Source: Adiantum capillus-veneris (lineage: Eukaryota > Streptophyta > Polypodiopsida > Polypodiales > Pteridaceae). From it: DNA of 64,000 nt. The position numbers were made by a program, and so were the translations under genes. Below the pieces are notes generated by a model. The model was not told where the DNA came from and did not search any database. It worked only from the letters and a program-made list of their open reading frames with translations. The DNA lies in contig CM043959.1 in NCBI GenBank assembly GCA_014529385.2, forward strand, positions 87,550,529 through 87,614,528. Reading direction: 5' to 3'. Positions 33,860 through 45,812 of the stretch are shown piece after piece (the first letter of the stretch is position 1; each line of letters begins with the position of its first letter).

Positions 33860-35435
33860 ATAAGCTCTTTTGATCATTGCCTCTCATTCTTCCAGAAATC
33901 TTGTCCTTAACACAATCTTCCACCTTTACTAGCATTAGGAATTGATTTTTTCCTCTTATTCTAGACATCGGATTGGTTCTAACCCCCTTTGTTTTTCTCT
34001 TTGCTCTATAGCGTTTCTGGCGTTGTTTAGTTTGGTTCGGAAAATCATAAAATCTGACATCCATTATAGTTTCTTCGTTTCCGCTTGAATTGTCCGTTGA
34101 CTCGTTGTCTGCTTCATTTCCCCACTCTGGATGATTGGGAATGTCGTGAAACACCTCTTCTTCATCTTCCTTTTCCAGTGTATCGTTCTTTTCAGTTTCT
34201 TTTTCGAGTACAGTTCTCAACATGAAGTACGGAACCACGTCGTACCCGTCCTTGTCGCAAAATTTTGTTGTGGAACCATCCGGAATTGCACAAACATCTA
34301 GGGTTGCTAGAATGTGTGTCCATTCTAATGGTTCAAGCGTGTCCTCTGGAAAGGGTTCTCCTATATAAGTTTCGTCTTCGATAGCCCTTTCTAAAACATA
34401 TTCTTCTCGCCTCAGACTTCCACATTTCGGGGCTCCACACATCCATAACTCCTTGGGCTTACCTAACCAAGCTGGAAATTCGGATCCCGCCAAAGTAGCT
34501 GCATCAAACTCCTCTACCGGTGTTCGGTTCACATCTTTGTAGCTATGGTCTTTCAGGTTCACACGTGTAGTGGTTTCCATATTTCTCAGGTATATGTGAT
34601 CGTAGCCCCAATCCTGGACCATTTTCAACTGTCTCATGAATGGTCTTCCCAGTATGATATCATAGTTATTCTCCTTGCCAAAATCGACAATAGCAAAAGT
34701 ATGTTCGTATTCAATGCCGCAAGAAGTCACTACGACTTTCTCTAATAACCCCATAGGTTTCTCCATGTGTCCATCTGCTAATTGGAGTTTCAACCTAGTC
34801 TTCCTTATTGCTGGTTTCCCCCATTTTTTCCAGATTTCTTTTGTAGCAATGGCTACCCCAGCTCCGCTGTCTAGTATTGCCATCGTGTTTACTCCTTGGA
34901 ATTCAACTGGTAAGGTTGTATTCCCCTCTTTACCTTCGCAATACTCTCCGACCTTGTTTAAGGGTAGATGCTTAGCATTCTTTTGTGGTTTGCTCAGCTC
35001 TTGTATACCCTCTTGCAGTCTCGATGTTGGGTCTTTTATCCCAAATTTCTCCAAGCATTTTCCTACAGTGGTCCACATATGTGGTCTTAGCCTCAAAAGC
35101 TCAGCTAGAGTGATAATGCATGTCATTAGTGTTGACAAGATCTCTATCAATCCTTGCGAGTCCATGACTTTTTCTGATGAGATTCTTCGTGAGGGAAGTG
35201 CTCTAATCTCGGATTTTGTTTCATACTCTCCTAAGTATGAAGGTAAGGTATTCAGTGAATGAGGTTTGCTCTCCATTGTTCTAACAGAGCCCCCATCTCC
35301 CCAGTAAGATTGCAGATCCAAGTCCACTTGTGATCCTGCCTCAAATTCCACTATGGGAGGATTCCTGATGTCCTTTTCCCAATTTGTCTGATTAGCTTGG
35401 CAACTTAGCTCGTTTGCAAAGTTTGCCTCTCTCAC
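33860..35435 (-). pseudogene. B protease region (PR1)
   Basis: Retropepsin pieces at about 34.6-34.9 kb: MAILDSGAGVAIATKEIWKK with the DSGA site, LQLADGHMEKPMGLLEKVVV and IILGRPFMRQLKMVQDWGYD. An acidic region (EKEDEEEVFHDIPNHPEWGN) and basic end follow, then RT. Confidence 0.88.
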
Positions 35436-35441
35436 TTGTTT

Positions 35442-38400
35442 CTAAAATTCATTGTAATCCTCATCTCTTCCGTAAGACCTCTGTATGACTGGATGAAAAC
35501 TCTCTATCTCCTGATCGGTTGTGTTCAATACTATGCGGTCATCCTTGTGTGTATCTTCAGACTTTTGTGCACTGTGAGTCTTTTCAGCTACCCGTGAAAT
35601 GATAGTCTCTTGCTGAATTGGGTTTTCCGTTCCACAATTCATTGTTTCTCTTGGTGGTTCTAATAAGGCTTGTGCAGTCTCGATCATTCTCTGGCACATT
35701 TCAATTCTCTGCTTTTCCAATTCCGCGTTTGGGTATGTCATCCACCTCTGTTCTTGTGTTTGGTTGTTCTTTAACCTAGCTTCGTAAGCTCTCATCATTG
35801 CGTCCAATGGTTCGTGTACTTTGTCGACTAGCACTGATCCCCCTGAGCTTAAGCTCGTTGTTTCTTTGATACTCTTTTGTTTCGTTCTTTCCGGACTCAT
35901 CTCTCGTTTCCCGTTTTGACTCTCAAGTTTTTCTAATCTATCTTTAGTTCGCTTTAGTTCCTCAGCTAGAATAGTGTCTTCACGTTCTTTTCTCAACTTC
36001 ATGCGTGCTTTTCTAGCTTTCCATGTGTTTCTCTGACTCCGCGGTCCTTGACTAACCACTTCAGTCGCTAACTTTCCATTCTCAGGTTCTCTAGTGGTTT
36101 TCTTAGCTTGAGCTCTAGTAACAACTTGCGTTGGTATCAGAGTTTCATTTTCAGACCCACTGTGGTAGGAATAGTTTCTAGCATATTCAATGTCGTCTTT
36201 TGCACTTTGTTTGGATTCTTTGAACAATACTCAATGAAGTGAGTAACCCCACACTCAGTGCAATAAGCGTTAATTCTAATGATTTCCGTATGTGGACAAA
36301 CATTCATCAGATGGTCACCTCCATACTTGTAACAGGGTCCTAGTGCTGGTCTTGGTCCCACTTGATTCGTCCTTTGTGGATAGGATGGTCTTTGTCCTGT
36401 TAACCCTCCATGAGCTATGAACATCAATGTTCTTGCGTCCAAATTGTATCTCTCTTCATCAGAAGCACTTGTAACTGTTGGTATTCCAACATTCCCAATC
36501 ATGCCCCATGGTTCTGGTTGTTTGGGTTCTTCTGGTGGGTAATACACAGTTGGAGACATGTGTGCACCAGATTCTTCATAATAGGCTTGAACAGGCACTA
36601 AGGCTTGTTCTTTTTGATTCTCTAAGGTTGGTGCATATCTAATGCCCATTGTTCTTGCTCCTGGTAAAGGTGGTTGTTGTCCCAATACCGGTTGTGGTCT
36701 TTCTATCCCCATAGGTCCTGGTATATTTCCCGTTGGGTATCGAGGTACTGGATGTACCTGAGGTGGTGCTAATTGAGCAGGAGGTGCATACTGATTCTCC
36801 CTTACATACCCTTTGTTGTAATAGCACTCCTCTGTTGGATGGTTTGTCCATTTTTGTTCAATAGCACACCATTTCAGTGGTTTTGGCAATGGTTTTTGGT
36901 ATGGTGCCATCCTTTTTAGAGCATCTTCTATCATTTGCTCTACATTTGGCATGGTTGTTGTTTGAACATTCTTTTTAGTGGTAGTCTCGCTCGCTACGGA
37001 GGAAGAGCTACTGGATGCAAAATCTGTATCTGCTGACACCTCTCCATAAACCGTACAGTTATCCACTAAGTACAATGCTTCTCTCGTTACTTGCTCGAAA
37101 CTTGTACAAGCTTTCAAGTGCAAGTCCTTCTTGAGAGTGTCGTTTCTCAATCCTTCAATAAAGAGAACAGATAGTCTGTCATCTTGTGGTCGTTCACGTA
37201 CTGGACATCTCTCAATGTATTGTTTGAAGCGAAGTGAAGCTTCCTTCACTTTTTCGTGTTCTCTCTGTTTAAAAGCATATATTTGTGAGACCGTATTGTG
37301 CTTAATCCCTCGTTTTGAGAATTCCTCAGCAAACTCTCTTAGAAAATGGTCAATGTCATGGAATCCCCCTCTGTTCAGTTGTTGAAACCATGTCAATGCC
37401 GTACCTTCTAGAGTAAGACCAAATCCCTCGTATTGTGTATGGAAATCTGTTATCTGCTCAGCTCTTAAGACTTGCTTAAAGAGTGACACATGTGCATACG
37501 GATCTCCTGAACCACCATACTTCTTTGGCATACACATGGCTACTTGAGATGGTCTCATATGTCTATGGTCTGCTACCAATCTCATTGCTCCTGTGTCCCG
37601 GCTAAAGCTTTCTCTAGCATCATGGACTTCATGGGTTACCCTTGTCGGTTCCCCTGCCCTGAGTCTACTACTAGGAGGTAAATGTGATGGTTCCGCTTCG
37701 AACCTTGGACCTGGAGTGGTATACGTGGGGATTGGAACTGCACTACCTCGATTTGTATCCATTGACTCTCTGGAATGTAATGATCCCATTGGTCCGGGCT
37801 TCGAGTACTGAGGTTGACTGAAAGAGTCAGCAGTCTGAGTTCTTTGTCCTCCTGTCGTCATTGGGTTTTGCACTCCATTTGTTGGTGCTGGTCTTTGTAA
37901 GCTAGAAGTAACATAATATTGATGTAGTGGTCCCCCAAAGTATGTGTATCCTTCTAATTCTTTCTTGCCCATTGTTGAGTATTGCCTCCCATACTTGTCG
38001 TAAGCGGCAATTTTCACTTCCCATCCCTCTGTGTAGGTAAAGACATAAAGTATTTTTTGGTCTGTCAACTCTCCGGTGTAGGGTTCTTCACATCTATAAT
38101 AGAGATCTTGCTCTCCATTATTATAATTATATTTGTATAGCCCCACATAGATGTTATCAGTGTTGATCCTTGTAGTTTCATTCTCTCTTCTTAACCTCGC
38201 ATCAGGGAAGTTCATTATTGGTGCTTTCTCCTCAAGTTCTTCATCTACTTTGGATTTGGTGCCCATCAATCCCCACTTGTCCACAATGTTAGGGTTTAGG
38301 ACTACCAAGTACATGGTACCCTCGTCATCTAGATATCTATCTCCGCTATAGCTCACAGGCACTAAGTCCTTGAACTCACTAGGTCTATCTTCTATCTTTA

Positions 38401-38731
38401 CACAATAGCGGTCCATTCCATCTTTGTAGATTTTGGCACCTTGCTCATTGTCGTACTGATATTTTATGAACAATAGCTTCATTGTGGCGGAAGGGTTTGA
38501 TGATCCTGCTGCCATATTTTCTCTGTTGTTCAGGTTCAAGTGTTCCAAGTGTTCGGTGAAAATCTCGTAAGATCTCTCCGAAGAAGTATCAGAAACACTT
38601 CCTTCAAAGATCGGCTCTAATGGTTGCACCCAACTTTGGTTTACACTTCCCTCGGTTAATATGACACTTGCTTGTTCCCCTTGTTTTGGTTGGTTATTCT
38701 GGAGATTCCTGCCCGATCTCAAATTCATCAA
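35442..38731 (-). pseudogene. B gag region with large pre-capsid domain
   Basis: Starts MMNLRSGRNLQNNQPKQGEQ at 38731. Residues about 80-270 form a conserved pre-capsid domain (YKDGMDRYCVKIEDRPSEFK, DDEGTMYLVVLNPNIVDKWG, YVGLYKYNYNNGEQDLYY) shared with C. The capsid domain lies at about residues 390-560 (EGFGLTLEGTALTWFQQLNR, EFAEEFSKRGIKHNTVSQIY, EQVTREALYLVDNC). Two zinc-knuckle regions follow near 36.25-36.35 kb with the C-x2-C-x3-H-x4-C type CTECGVTHFIEYC, then a charged coiled-coil-like segment (LRKEREDTILAEELKRTKDR). Gag is therefore far longer than the few hundred residues usual in gypsy elements. Confidence 0.85.
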
Positions 38732-40129
38732 TTCCCCTAAAGGACTTTAACTTTTTCGTCTCGACAATTTGTTTTCCCAAGTTTTTGTGGTCAGAATTGA
38801 TCCAAACTGATTGATACTTGGTCAACTGTTTAATCTTGTCAGTTGGACAACTTCTGTTTCATCAAGTGAGAATTTTGTTGCAGTTATGCTGAAAAAGACA
38901 TTATACGCGTATGATGTCTTTTTTCACAGATTTGGACTATTTTGGTTATGCTCACTCTCAGTAGCCCCCTTATGCTCTATCCACTCACAAAATTCACTTT
39001 GAACTCTTTTTAAGCAAGTTATGGCTGATTTAGGCTTTTCTTGGCAATTTTCCACTTTTGACTTGTTTTGGCTCAATTGTGATCCAAATGGGATGAAACT
39101 TGAAATATAACCTCTAGACAGCTATTACAATGGATCTGTGTTGGCAAAGTATCAAAATATGTCCAAAATTAGTTCAAAGACATCATACGCGTATGATGTC
39201 TTTTGCATCAATTTGGGTCAAGACTTGATATTTATGCTTTCTACAGTGTTTGTAACAATCTTGTCAGGTCAGATATCAAAAATAAGCAGTGGATGTGCTA
39301 AAAGACATTATACGCGTATGATGTCTTTTGTTCCAGATTTTGACTATTCTTGGTTTTAAGCCTTCTCCAATGTTTATAGTTGAGTTTCAATTGTTTTTGT
39401 CAGGTTTGAATGTAAAAACAAGATCTGAATCCAAAATTTCCTGTTCTTTGCGTTTCTTGGGCTCCGACTTGTCTTTTTGGGTTTCTTTGAGTGTTAATGC
39501 TCTTGTTTTAAGTTGAAATTAGGGTATAACCCCCCTTTTGAACACTCTGGTAAAGTCAAAATTTCTGTTTTGGTCTCTGTTTGGTCATTTAGACATCATA
39601 CGCGTATGATGTCTAAAGTTGCAGATTTCCAGTTTTTTGGCACAGAATCCTTCCTAAAGCTTTCTCAAGTGCTCAGCAGCTCCCAGATACATAGAAAATT
39701 TCTCTGACTTTTGTTTATTGCAAGTTTCACTACTAACTCGACGGTTTAGTGATCTAACATGCAATCAACCATATCAAGCAAATACTCCAATGATTACTAG
39801 CTCCAGATCAGGATCAAATGAAGTCCTACCTAAGCTATTCCTAATCATAAAATGGGTTTAGTAATTGTGATTTTAAAGAGATCCACTGTCACTCACGGAC
39901 TAGCAAATTCTTCTTCTATCAACAACTACTCAACACCAACAAAACAACAAACAAATCTAAGCTAAACTAAAAATACTGTCAACACGCAAGACCCAGGAAT
40001 ACCCCACGTCTTAGTATCTCTCGAGATCTTTGGAGTCCACCACTCCTAGATCTTTTCTAACTAAAGTATACAAAGTAGTTTATACGAATCACCTTGTAGG
40101 ATTAGTCTAAGGTCACCTACTTAGGGCTC
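38732..40129 (-). other. B leader with four palindromes
   Basis: Untranslated leader between primer site and gag, 1.4 kb, no gene. Palindrome copies (half-site GACATCATACG) lie at 38897-38918, 39179-39200, 39304-39325 and 39592-39613, spaced 282, 125 and 288 bp. The second and fourth are perfect; the first and third differ by one base. Confidence 0.9.
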
Positions 40130-40150
40130 TCGTCCCCGGCAGCGGCGCCA
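40130..40150 (-). other. B primer binding site, tRNA-Asp
   Basis: Plus-strand TCGTCCCCGGCAGCGGCGCCA closely matches the 3' end of plant tRNA-Asp (TCGATCCCCGGCAACGGCGCCA), so on the minus strand it is its complement, two bases inside the 5' LTR. tRNA-Asp priming is known for Athila/Tat elements. Confidence 0.92.
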
Positions 40151-40152
40151 AA

Positions 40153-41084
40153 TGTTAAGGCGGTTACGCCGCTAGCGAAAGCTAAATAGCGAGAACTCAA
40201 CCAACAACAGAATTTGTTAGACGAGGACGGAGCTTGTCACGTAGGCGCATGGAAACAACTAGGTGGGTGTCAAATCACCTACTCGACCTTCTAATGACAA
40301 TCACTACTAAGGAAATCAAATCTAAGTTCTAAAATACGCAAGTGACTGAAATCCGTACTACGAACGAATGCTATACAAAACAGGATCAAGAATCATTGAA
40401 TCGATCTCAAACTCAAGGGGAAGTCTATACACTAGGTAAGAACAACACCCTAAAGACTTGAACTGCAAAATCAACCTATAACCACTCCGTGCGGTAAACG
40501 CGTATGAAGACAGGCCGAAAAATACAAGTGATCGAAACTTGATCCCGAGGGTATTAATGTGTAGCTCTACTCATTGTGGTTCTATAGATATGCTGCACGC
40601 TCCATTCCGACACACGAGTTGGAAGAAAACTCACACCGAAGCTCGTAGGAACTTACCACACATAGAAGCCGATAGCGCGCACTCTTGGTATCTGTGCGTA
40701 GCTCTCGCCGTTGCTAACACAATGGCGGTGTCGCTTCTCCAATGGCGGCTCCGTAGCTCGCGTAGCAAGTAGATAAGACTCTCACTCTCTCTCTCAGACA
40801 CAGTCACGGCGCTCCAAAAAACTCACTTTGATTAATAATCTGCCCCTTTAGGTTACAAAAACTTTGGCTTATATACCTCAGCCTTGGAGGTGAGAACATC
40901 TCTAACTAATTACATCAGCAAGTGAAATTACTTCGGGATTACAAGCTGGAAACTCAATTGAGTCCCGTTACTTAATGAATGGCTCAAATCAAAATTAATG
41001 TCGAAAAGACATTTATAACAATCAATGGTTACAAAATGATGAGTGCGAGCAAAAATGTGGGTGTGATCCTTTGCTGGCTCAACA
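40153..41084 (-). repeat. B 5' LTR (932 bp)
   Basis: Plus strand starts TGTTAAGGCGG next to the primer site and ends GGCTCAACA. It is alignable in outline with the C LTR, with the same length, TG...CA ends and GTGTAGCTCTACTCA. It has a TATA-like region (CTTATATACC, about 40870) and a half palindrome ACGCGTATGAAGAC at 40498-40511. No partner LTR lies in the window; the right end is set by resemblance to C. Confidence 0.8.
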
Positions 41085-41867
41085 ATCACTAAGGCCTTAC
41101 CCCTTTGGGGTAGGCCAAAAAACTATTTTCAAGGTGCTACAAGCGATAGAGGCCACCACTGTCCCACCAATAAGGGTCAACTAGCCCACATATTCTCAAC
41201 AAAAAAACAGAGATTTGGAATGTACACATTATTGTGTAGGTCCCTAGTGCACATGGGTAACAATCCTAAACAAAAGTCTTTATGCAGGTGCCCTCGCGTG
41301 GGGAACCTTAGTCTCAACAAGGAAACCTTAGCAAGACAACAACACCATAATTTGAGCCATGTTATTAATGGTAATGCATTAATTGTATGCTCGCAATTAA
41401 GGGTTGTCATAAGAAATATCAATTATATAATGATACCCCATACCCTTATTGTATGGGTAGTCACATACGAAGTATCAAAAAACTTTGTACACATGGCCAC
41501 AAACAAAGGAAAGGAGGTGGAGGAGAAGCCGACTCCATCATAGGTAGTCAAAATCTCCTCCTCAGATTGTGTTTTCCAAGCAAGGATTTGTATTCCCTTT
41601 CTACATTTTTTTGTCTTGTCCGAGACCTGCACATGGTTTTTAAATAATATCAAAGGGTACCCTAATTGGGGACCACATATACACAATGTAGTTTTTCTTG
41701 AACACCTAAGTGAATATGGTTACCCTGTGTAGGGGCATGTAGCTGTGTTCGATCTTGAACCGTTTTTTGTTTAAAGTTTAAGGGTTGCCCGTTTTTGGGT
41801 CCTACGCATATTTGATATTGTCGTGATCATTGAGCATTAACTTGAAGTACCCTCCTCAAAGGGAGAA
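41085..41867. other. No gene seen; hairpin next to the B LTR
   Basis: Contains GGCCTTACCCC TTT GGGGTAGGCC at 41093-41116, a near-perfect hairpin just beyond the B LTR. A closing stretch AAAGGGAGAATG near 41,860 resembles a polypurine tract. Frames are short and unsupported. Confidence 0.45.
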
Positions 41868-42553
41868 TGTGCTTTGTTGGTAGAGGTTGTCATAAAATAT
41901 AATATCTAACCAACCCATATGATTTTCTCATATTGAACTAATCATTTAATGCGGGAGAATAAATGGGAACAAGGGTTAGAATATAGACATGTGCTTATGG
42001 ATCTGTCTCAACACGGGGCCAAAGTCAAAAGGGGTCCAAATGAGAAATGGTATGTTAAAGAGTAATACTACCAAATGGAGCTTAAAGACAGTAGGGTTAG
42101 CTTCATTAAAAACCTCCAAAAGTTAGTGTTCAAAAGTTCTTTGTCCTTAGGCAAGCTGACCTTGAGGTGGGAATCCTACCCAAGCATGAGGTGCTTGTTG
42201 GCTTGCTAAGTGTTAGTGGGAACCTTACCCAAAAGCTTGAGGTGTTTCTCACATGCTTAAATGACTAAGGTTCTTGAAGTATTCAATTCAAAGAAAACTC
42301 TCAAGAGGCATCAACGTTTCCATGCTTGATTGACTAAGTCTTTGAAGTATTCAATTCAACCAAATGACTTAATAAGCATAAACGACACATGTTCAAATGA
42401 TCCTCCACATGTGGCTCTCATGATGTGCTTGAATGCTATTGGATAGGTTTTAAAGGGCTCCAATGAGAATTTAGATACATAAAAATAAATAATTAAGTTC
42501 TTTCTCTGAGAGAGGAAAAGGAGGACACATGTCCAAATGAAATAATAAAATAA

Positions 42554-42615
<62 letters not shown>

Positions 42616-43351
42616 GGGAGGGACCAAGCATAAGAGGGGGGTATACTCTCCCACACACACACACACATACACACACATTCCCTCATTGTGTCGAGTGTAA
42701 AGTGCAAAAGCTCCCTCTCCTTCTCCAAGCTTGTTGAGAAGTGGAGAGCCTAAACCAACACTCTTGGTTATGGAATGCAAATCCAACCAAGATCCATGCT
42801 ACAATGCTTAAGCTTGCCATATTCTTCATCTTCATTATCATTACTATGCTATTATGATATGCTAAGCAAGAAGAGTGATGATAAGTGAGGAACTATTTCT
42901 TTCTCTTCCCTACCCTCATTCCCCGCTAGCTCTCTCCACCTTTGAAGGTGTTTGAGGCCTTGTCACTGAGGCTTGGGATAGTTAATGCTTTTTGCAAAGT
43001 TTATGAAGCTCGTGATGCATGAATATTTACATCTTCATAGTATCACCAAGGTCATAAGGAACACAAAGATTGTATTGTAACAAGTCTCTCTTGATGGGAG
43101 AATCTATAATACAAACGTCTTTTGAAGGGGGGACCGGCTCCAAGTAAATCCGGTCCTCAACTATTGTCATGTTCTCTAATACTTTCTCTTGTGCAAAATT
43201 ATTGTTAATGCCAAGTTAATTAAGTACTATGTTTATGTTACTACCATCAATTAAGTTCACCGTCTATGTTCTCAAAGTAATCTCACAAAAATGCTCACTC
43301 TAATTCTCTTAATTCCACTATTCTCAAAGTTCATAGGCCATTTCCATTACA
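41868..43351 (+). repeat. D probable 5' LTR
   Basis: The right end is fixed by the primer site (CCATTACA then TTCGTATCAGAGC). The left end is a guess at TGTGCTTTG after a purine-rich AAAGGGAGAA. It contains (GA)n at about 42556-42604, then G14 at 42605-42618 and (CA)n at about 42651-42680, and a diverged repeat around CTTGAAGTATTCAATTCAA (about 42275 and 42340). No second copy is seen. Confidence 0.45.
42556..42680. repeat. (GA)n, G14 and (CA)n compound microsatellite
   Basis: An uninterrupted GA run of about 49 bases joins a 14-base G run, and a short spacer separates this from (CA)n. It lies in the probable D LTR. Confidence 0.95.
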
Positions 43352-43352
43352 T

Positions 43353-43366
43353 TCGTATCAGAGCAT
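43353..43366 (+). other. D primer binding site, tRNA-iMet type
   Basis: TCGTATCAGAGC after the putative LTR end is close to TGGTATCAGAGC. Confidence 0.75.
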
Positions 43367-43762
43367 TTGGTTTCTCTTTTCTTGCTTAAGAAGAGGTCCT
43401 TAAGTAGTCTATTAATGGTTGATTTTGTTAATTATAATAGGGTAAGTGGGAATGGGATCTATTATAAGTTTTGTTGAGCCCACTATGTGGGATATGGTGC
43501 ACACCTCGGGAGCTTTAGTCTTAATAATGGGGTCTTTTTAGACTTGCCTATGGCTTTACCATTATTGAGCCACAAGAAGTCTGAAAGGAGCTATCCCTCG
43601 GCAATTCTGCTATGTTAGACCCACCCACTACTCTCTATAATTAACCCATTCGAGCCGTGGGTGTAGATACTTAAGTGCTTATTTTCAAAGGCTAAGAGGA
43701 GTAGCAACTAAGGTTTTGAGTTGCCAAAGAATACACTAAGTAAACACATAATTATAATTAGC
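43367..43762 (+). other. D leader
   Basis: About 400 bases between primer site and the first gag ATG; no structure or gene stands out. Confidence 0.5.
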
Positions 43763-44827
43763 ATGGATGACAATAACCAAGAGAGTAGAATGAACATTGA
43801 TGACTTTGATTTTGCACATGAAGGTGCTAATGATGATGCCCCCATGTTTATCAATTATTTTGTTACTAGGTTATATCAAGCTATGGGCAACCCTACTTTG
43901 CAAGCCGAAGTTACTCAACAACTTCGTGCTTATGGGATTTCCCTTCCTCTCAAAGAGGAGAGAGAGCTTAAGAGGCCTCTTGATGAGACCCCCAAAAGAA
44001 GACTCTCTCCCATATGAGAGGAGGAATCCAAAGAACAAGAAAGTAATGAATCCTAAGTTCCTCTGAAGATGTGGCTCCACGAAGACGGCGGTCTAGACGA
44101 TCGCCAACTCCTCCCATGAGGAAATGGTCAACACATAGTCCTTCTCCTCGTCACTCCAAAAGGGAAGAGAGTAAACAAAGGAAGAAAAGGTCACCCTCTT
44201 CTCCTTCTTCTTCACCTTCCTCCTCTCCCGACGAAAGCTATGGCTATTCTCCTAGAGAATACAAGAGGGGAGGACATCGCAAATGATACCCTGCATGGTG
44301 AAGATCACAAAAGCTCAAGAAGTTCAAAGAGGGAGGAAAGAGTATCTCTTTTCTCACCTATGATGGCACCTTTGGTGCCATCGACAAAGTATTGGCCTTC
44401 ATCCAGCAATTTGATGCGGACTTTGGAGACGAGGGCTTCACGGAGTCCTCCAAGCTACGCCATGTAGCTATGCACTTCCAGAAATTGGCTCGTCAATGGT
44501 GCGCAAGTCTTCATGGCAACAATGAAGCCCCAAAGACATGGAAAACTCTATGATTTGCAAGCGATGCAAAGGACAAAGTATTTACCAAATGGCACAATTT
44601 GAATCTTCTCTCACATGAGTCTATTCACAAATATGTGGACAAGTTTTGGGATTTACATCTCAAGGCTACTGTCTTCCAAAAGATAGACTTCGCCGAGCAA
44701 AAGCAACAATTTTGTGTGGGATTACCTGAAGAAATGGCCGAGTATGTGAACTCCCAATGGCCTGATTTTATCACCGAAGTAATCCACCACACCCATGGTT
44801 GCTTCCCGCATCAATTTTCAACAAGGG
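43763..44827 (+). pseudogene. D gag region, left part
   Basis: Begins MDDNNQESRMNIDDFDFAHE. At about 44.07-44.29 kb an Arg/Ser-rich stretch (RRRRSRRSPTPPMRKWSTHS, KRSPSSPSSSPSSSPDESYG) precedes a capsid domain at about 44.36-44.82 kb (FGAIDKVLAFIQQFDADFGD, HFQKLARQWCASLHG, FCVGLPEEMAEYVN). The latter matches the retrotransposon gag fold. Homology stops at 44,827 at the C insertion. The region is broken. Confidence 0.78.
44823..44827 (+). other. Target site duplication of element C, left copy
   Basis: AAGGG directly before the TGTTGGACGG end of C, identical to 62669-62673. Confidence 0.92.
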
Positions 44828-45760
44828 TGTTGGACGGATACGCTGCGACGGACGTCAGCACAACGAGAACTCACCTAACAAGATTTGTCAGCTAAGGACG
44901 AAGCTCGACCCGCAGGAGCGTGGAAGCAAGTATAAGGTGTCAACCTACACTCGATCGACTCCTAACTAATTCCTACAGAGGTCTCTACCCAATGTCTAAG
45001 TCATAGCCTTCAAGAGTGCATAAGAGGAAACTTCCTACAACGCTTTCTACAACCTAACACCCATCAAACAATCTCGAAACACCACAGAACTTGAAGGAGA
45101 CCTTACTATCACCAATAGGTCCCTCTCCCTAACGTCTATGAACCAAAACCCCAACCCAAAACACCCGGTGCAAAATCACGTAGGATGTCTGGCCGAAATT
45201 TGCAGGTCTCTGTTTTCGAAATCTAAAGTGCCTAATGTGTAGCTCTACTCAATGTGAACGCGTGGATATACTGCAATGAAAAATCGGACAACGTATGCTC
45301 ACCAAATCACCAGATGAAGCTCGTAGAAAGAGCTCGCAAAACCGGACCGTACACGTGCAATGTAGGTATCGACACATAGCTCTCATCGGGGGCAACACGC
45401 TGCACTTCTCCACACTCGATTCCGACCACTGGTGCACACGTAGCGCCAAGATGAAGCTCACACTCTCTCTCGTACACAGTACGCTCACTCACAGACGTCA
45501 CAACTTCTTTTTAAAAATAACAAAAGGTCCTTCATTAAGGTCAAAAAGTGGTATAAATACCTTACAATTCTCAAACCGTTAAAGTTCCAAATCAACCATC
45601 TACTCAATCTAACTATCAAAACTGGGATACAATCTGGCAACTTCTATAAGCCCCAATATTTACAAAGTGAAATGTCGAGTTTTCTCAATAAATGAATAAT
45701 TACAAAAAATGATAATCTGCCGAGAAGTCAATTTCCGTAGGGTGTGTCCAGCTTCTAACA
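44828..45760 (-). repeat. C 3' LTR (933 bp)
   Basis: Plus strand starts TGTTGGACGGATAC and ends CTTCTAACA. It contains GGTATAAATACC (about 45552-45563), a symmetric TATA-like site, and a half palindrome CACGTAGGATGTC at about 45178-45190. It aligns end to end with 61737-62668. Confidence 0.96.
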
Positions 45761-45774
45761 CTCCCCCCCTCCTT
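45761..45774 (-). other. C polypurine tract
   Basis: Minus strand AAGGAGGGGGGGAG directly before the 3' LTR start TGTTAGAAG. Confidence 0.92.
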
Positions 45775-45812
45775 GCTCATGTCGTCCCCGACATGGTTGT
45801 TGAGCTACTTCT

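Larger units (their letters stand above)
31018..41084 (-). mobile_element. B: OTA-branch Ty3/gypsy element with 5' LTR, sister family to A/C
   Basis: Minus-strand fossil with a 932-bp 5' LTR (right end), tRNA-Asp primer site, leader with four palindromes, gag, protease, RT, RNase H and integrase. It ends within integrase near 31.02 kb, at the joint with A, so no PR2, accessory region or 3' LTR is present. It is broken but with relatively long open stretches. Protein wording is close to A and C yet clearly a different family, and its palindromes carry a different sequence. Confidence 0.88.

Noticed and set aside
40130-40150. tRNA-Asp gene fragments (also 61715-61735)
   Set aside because: Only the last 21 bases of the tRNA are matched, each directly beside an LTR: these are primer binding sites.
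41093-41116. Transcription terminator hairpin
   Set aside because: Hairpin is real, but a bacterial-type terminator makes no sense in plant nuclear DNA.
45249-45582. Frames inside the C LTRs (also 62144-62521)
   Set aside because: They occur in both LTRs, lack motifs and vary between copies; LTR sequence by chance open.
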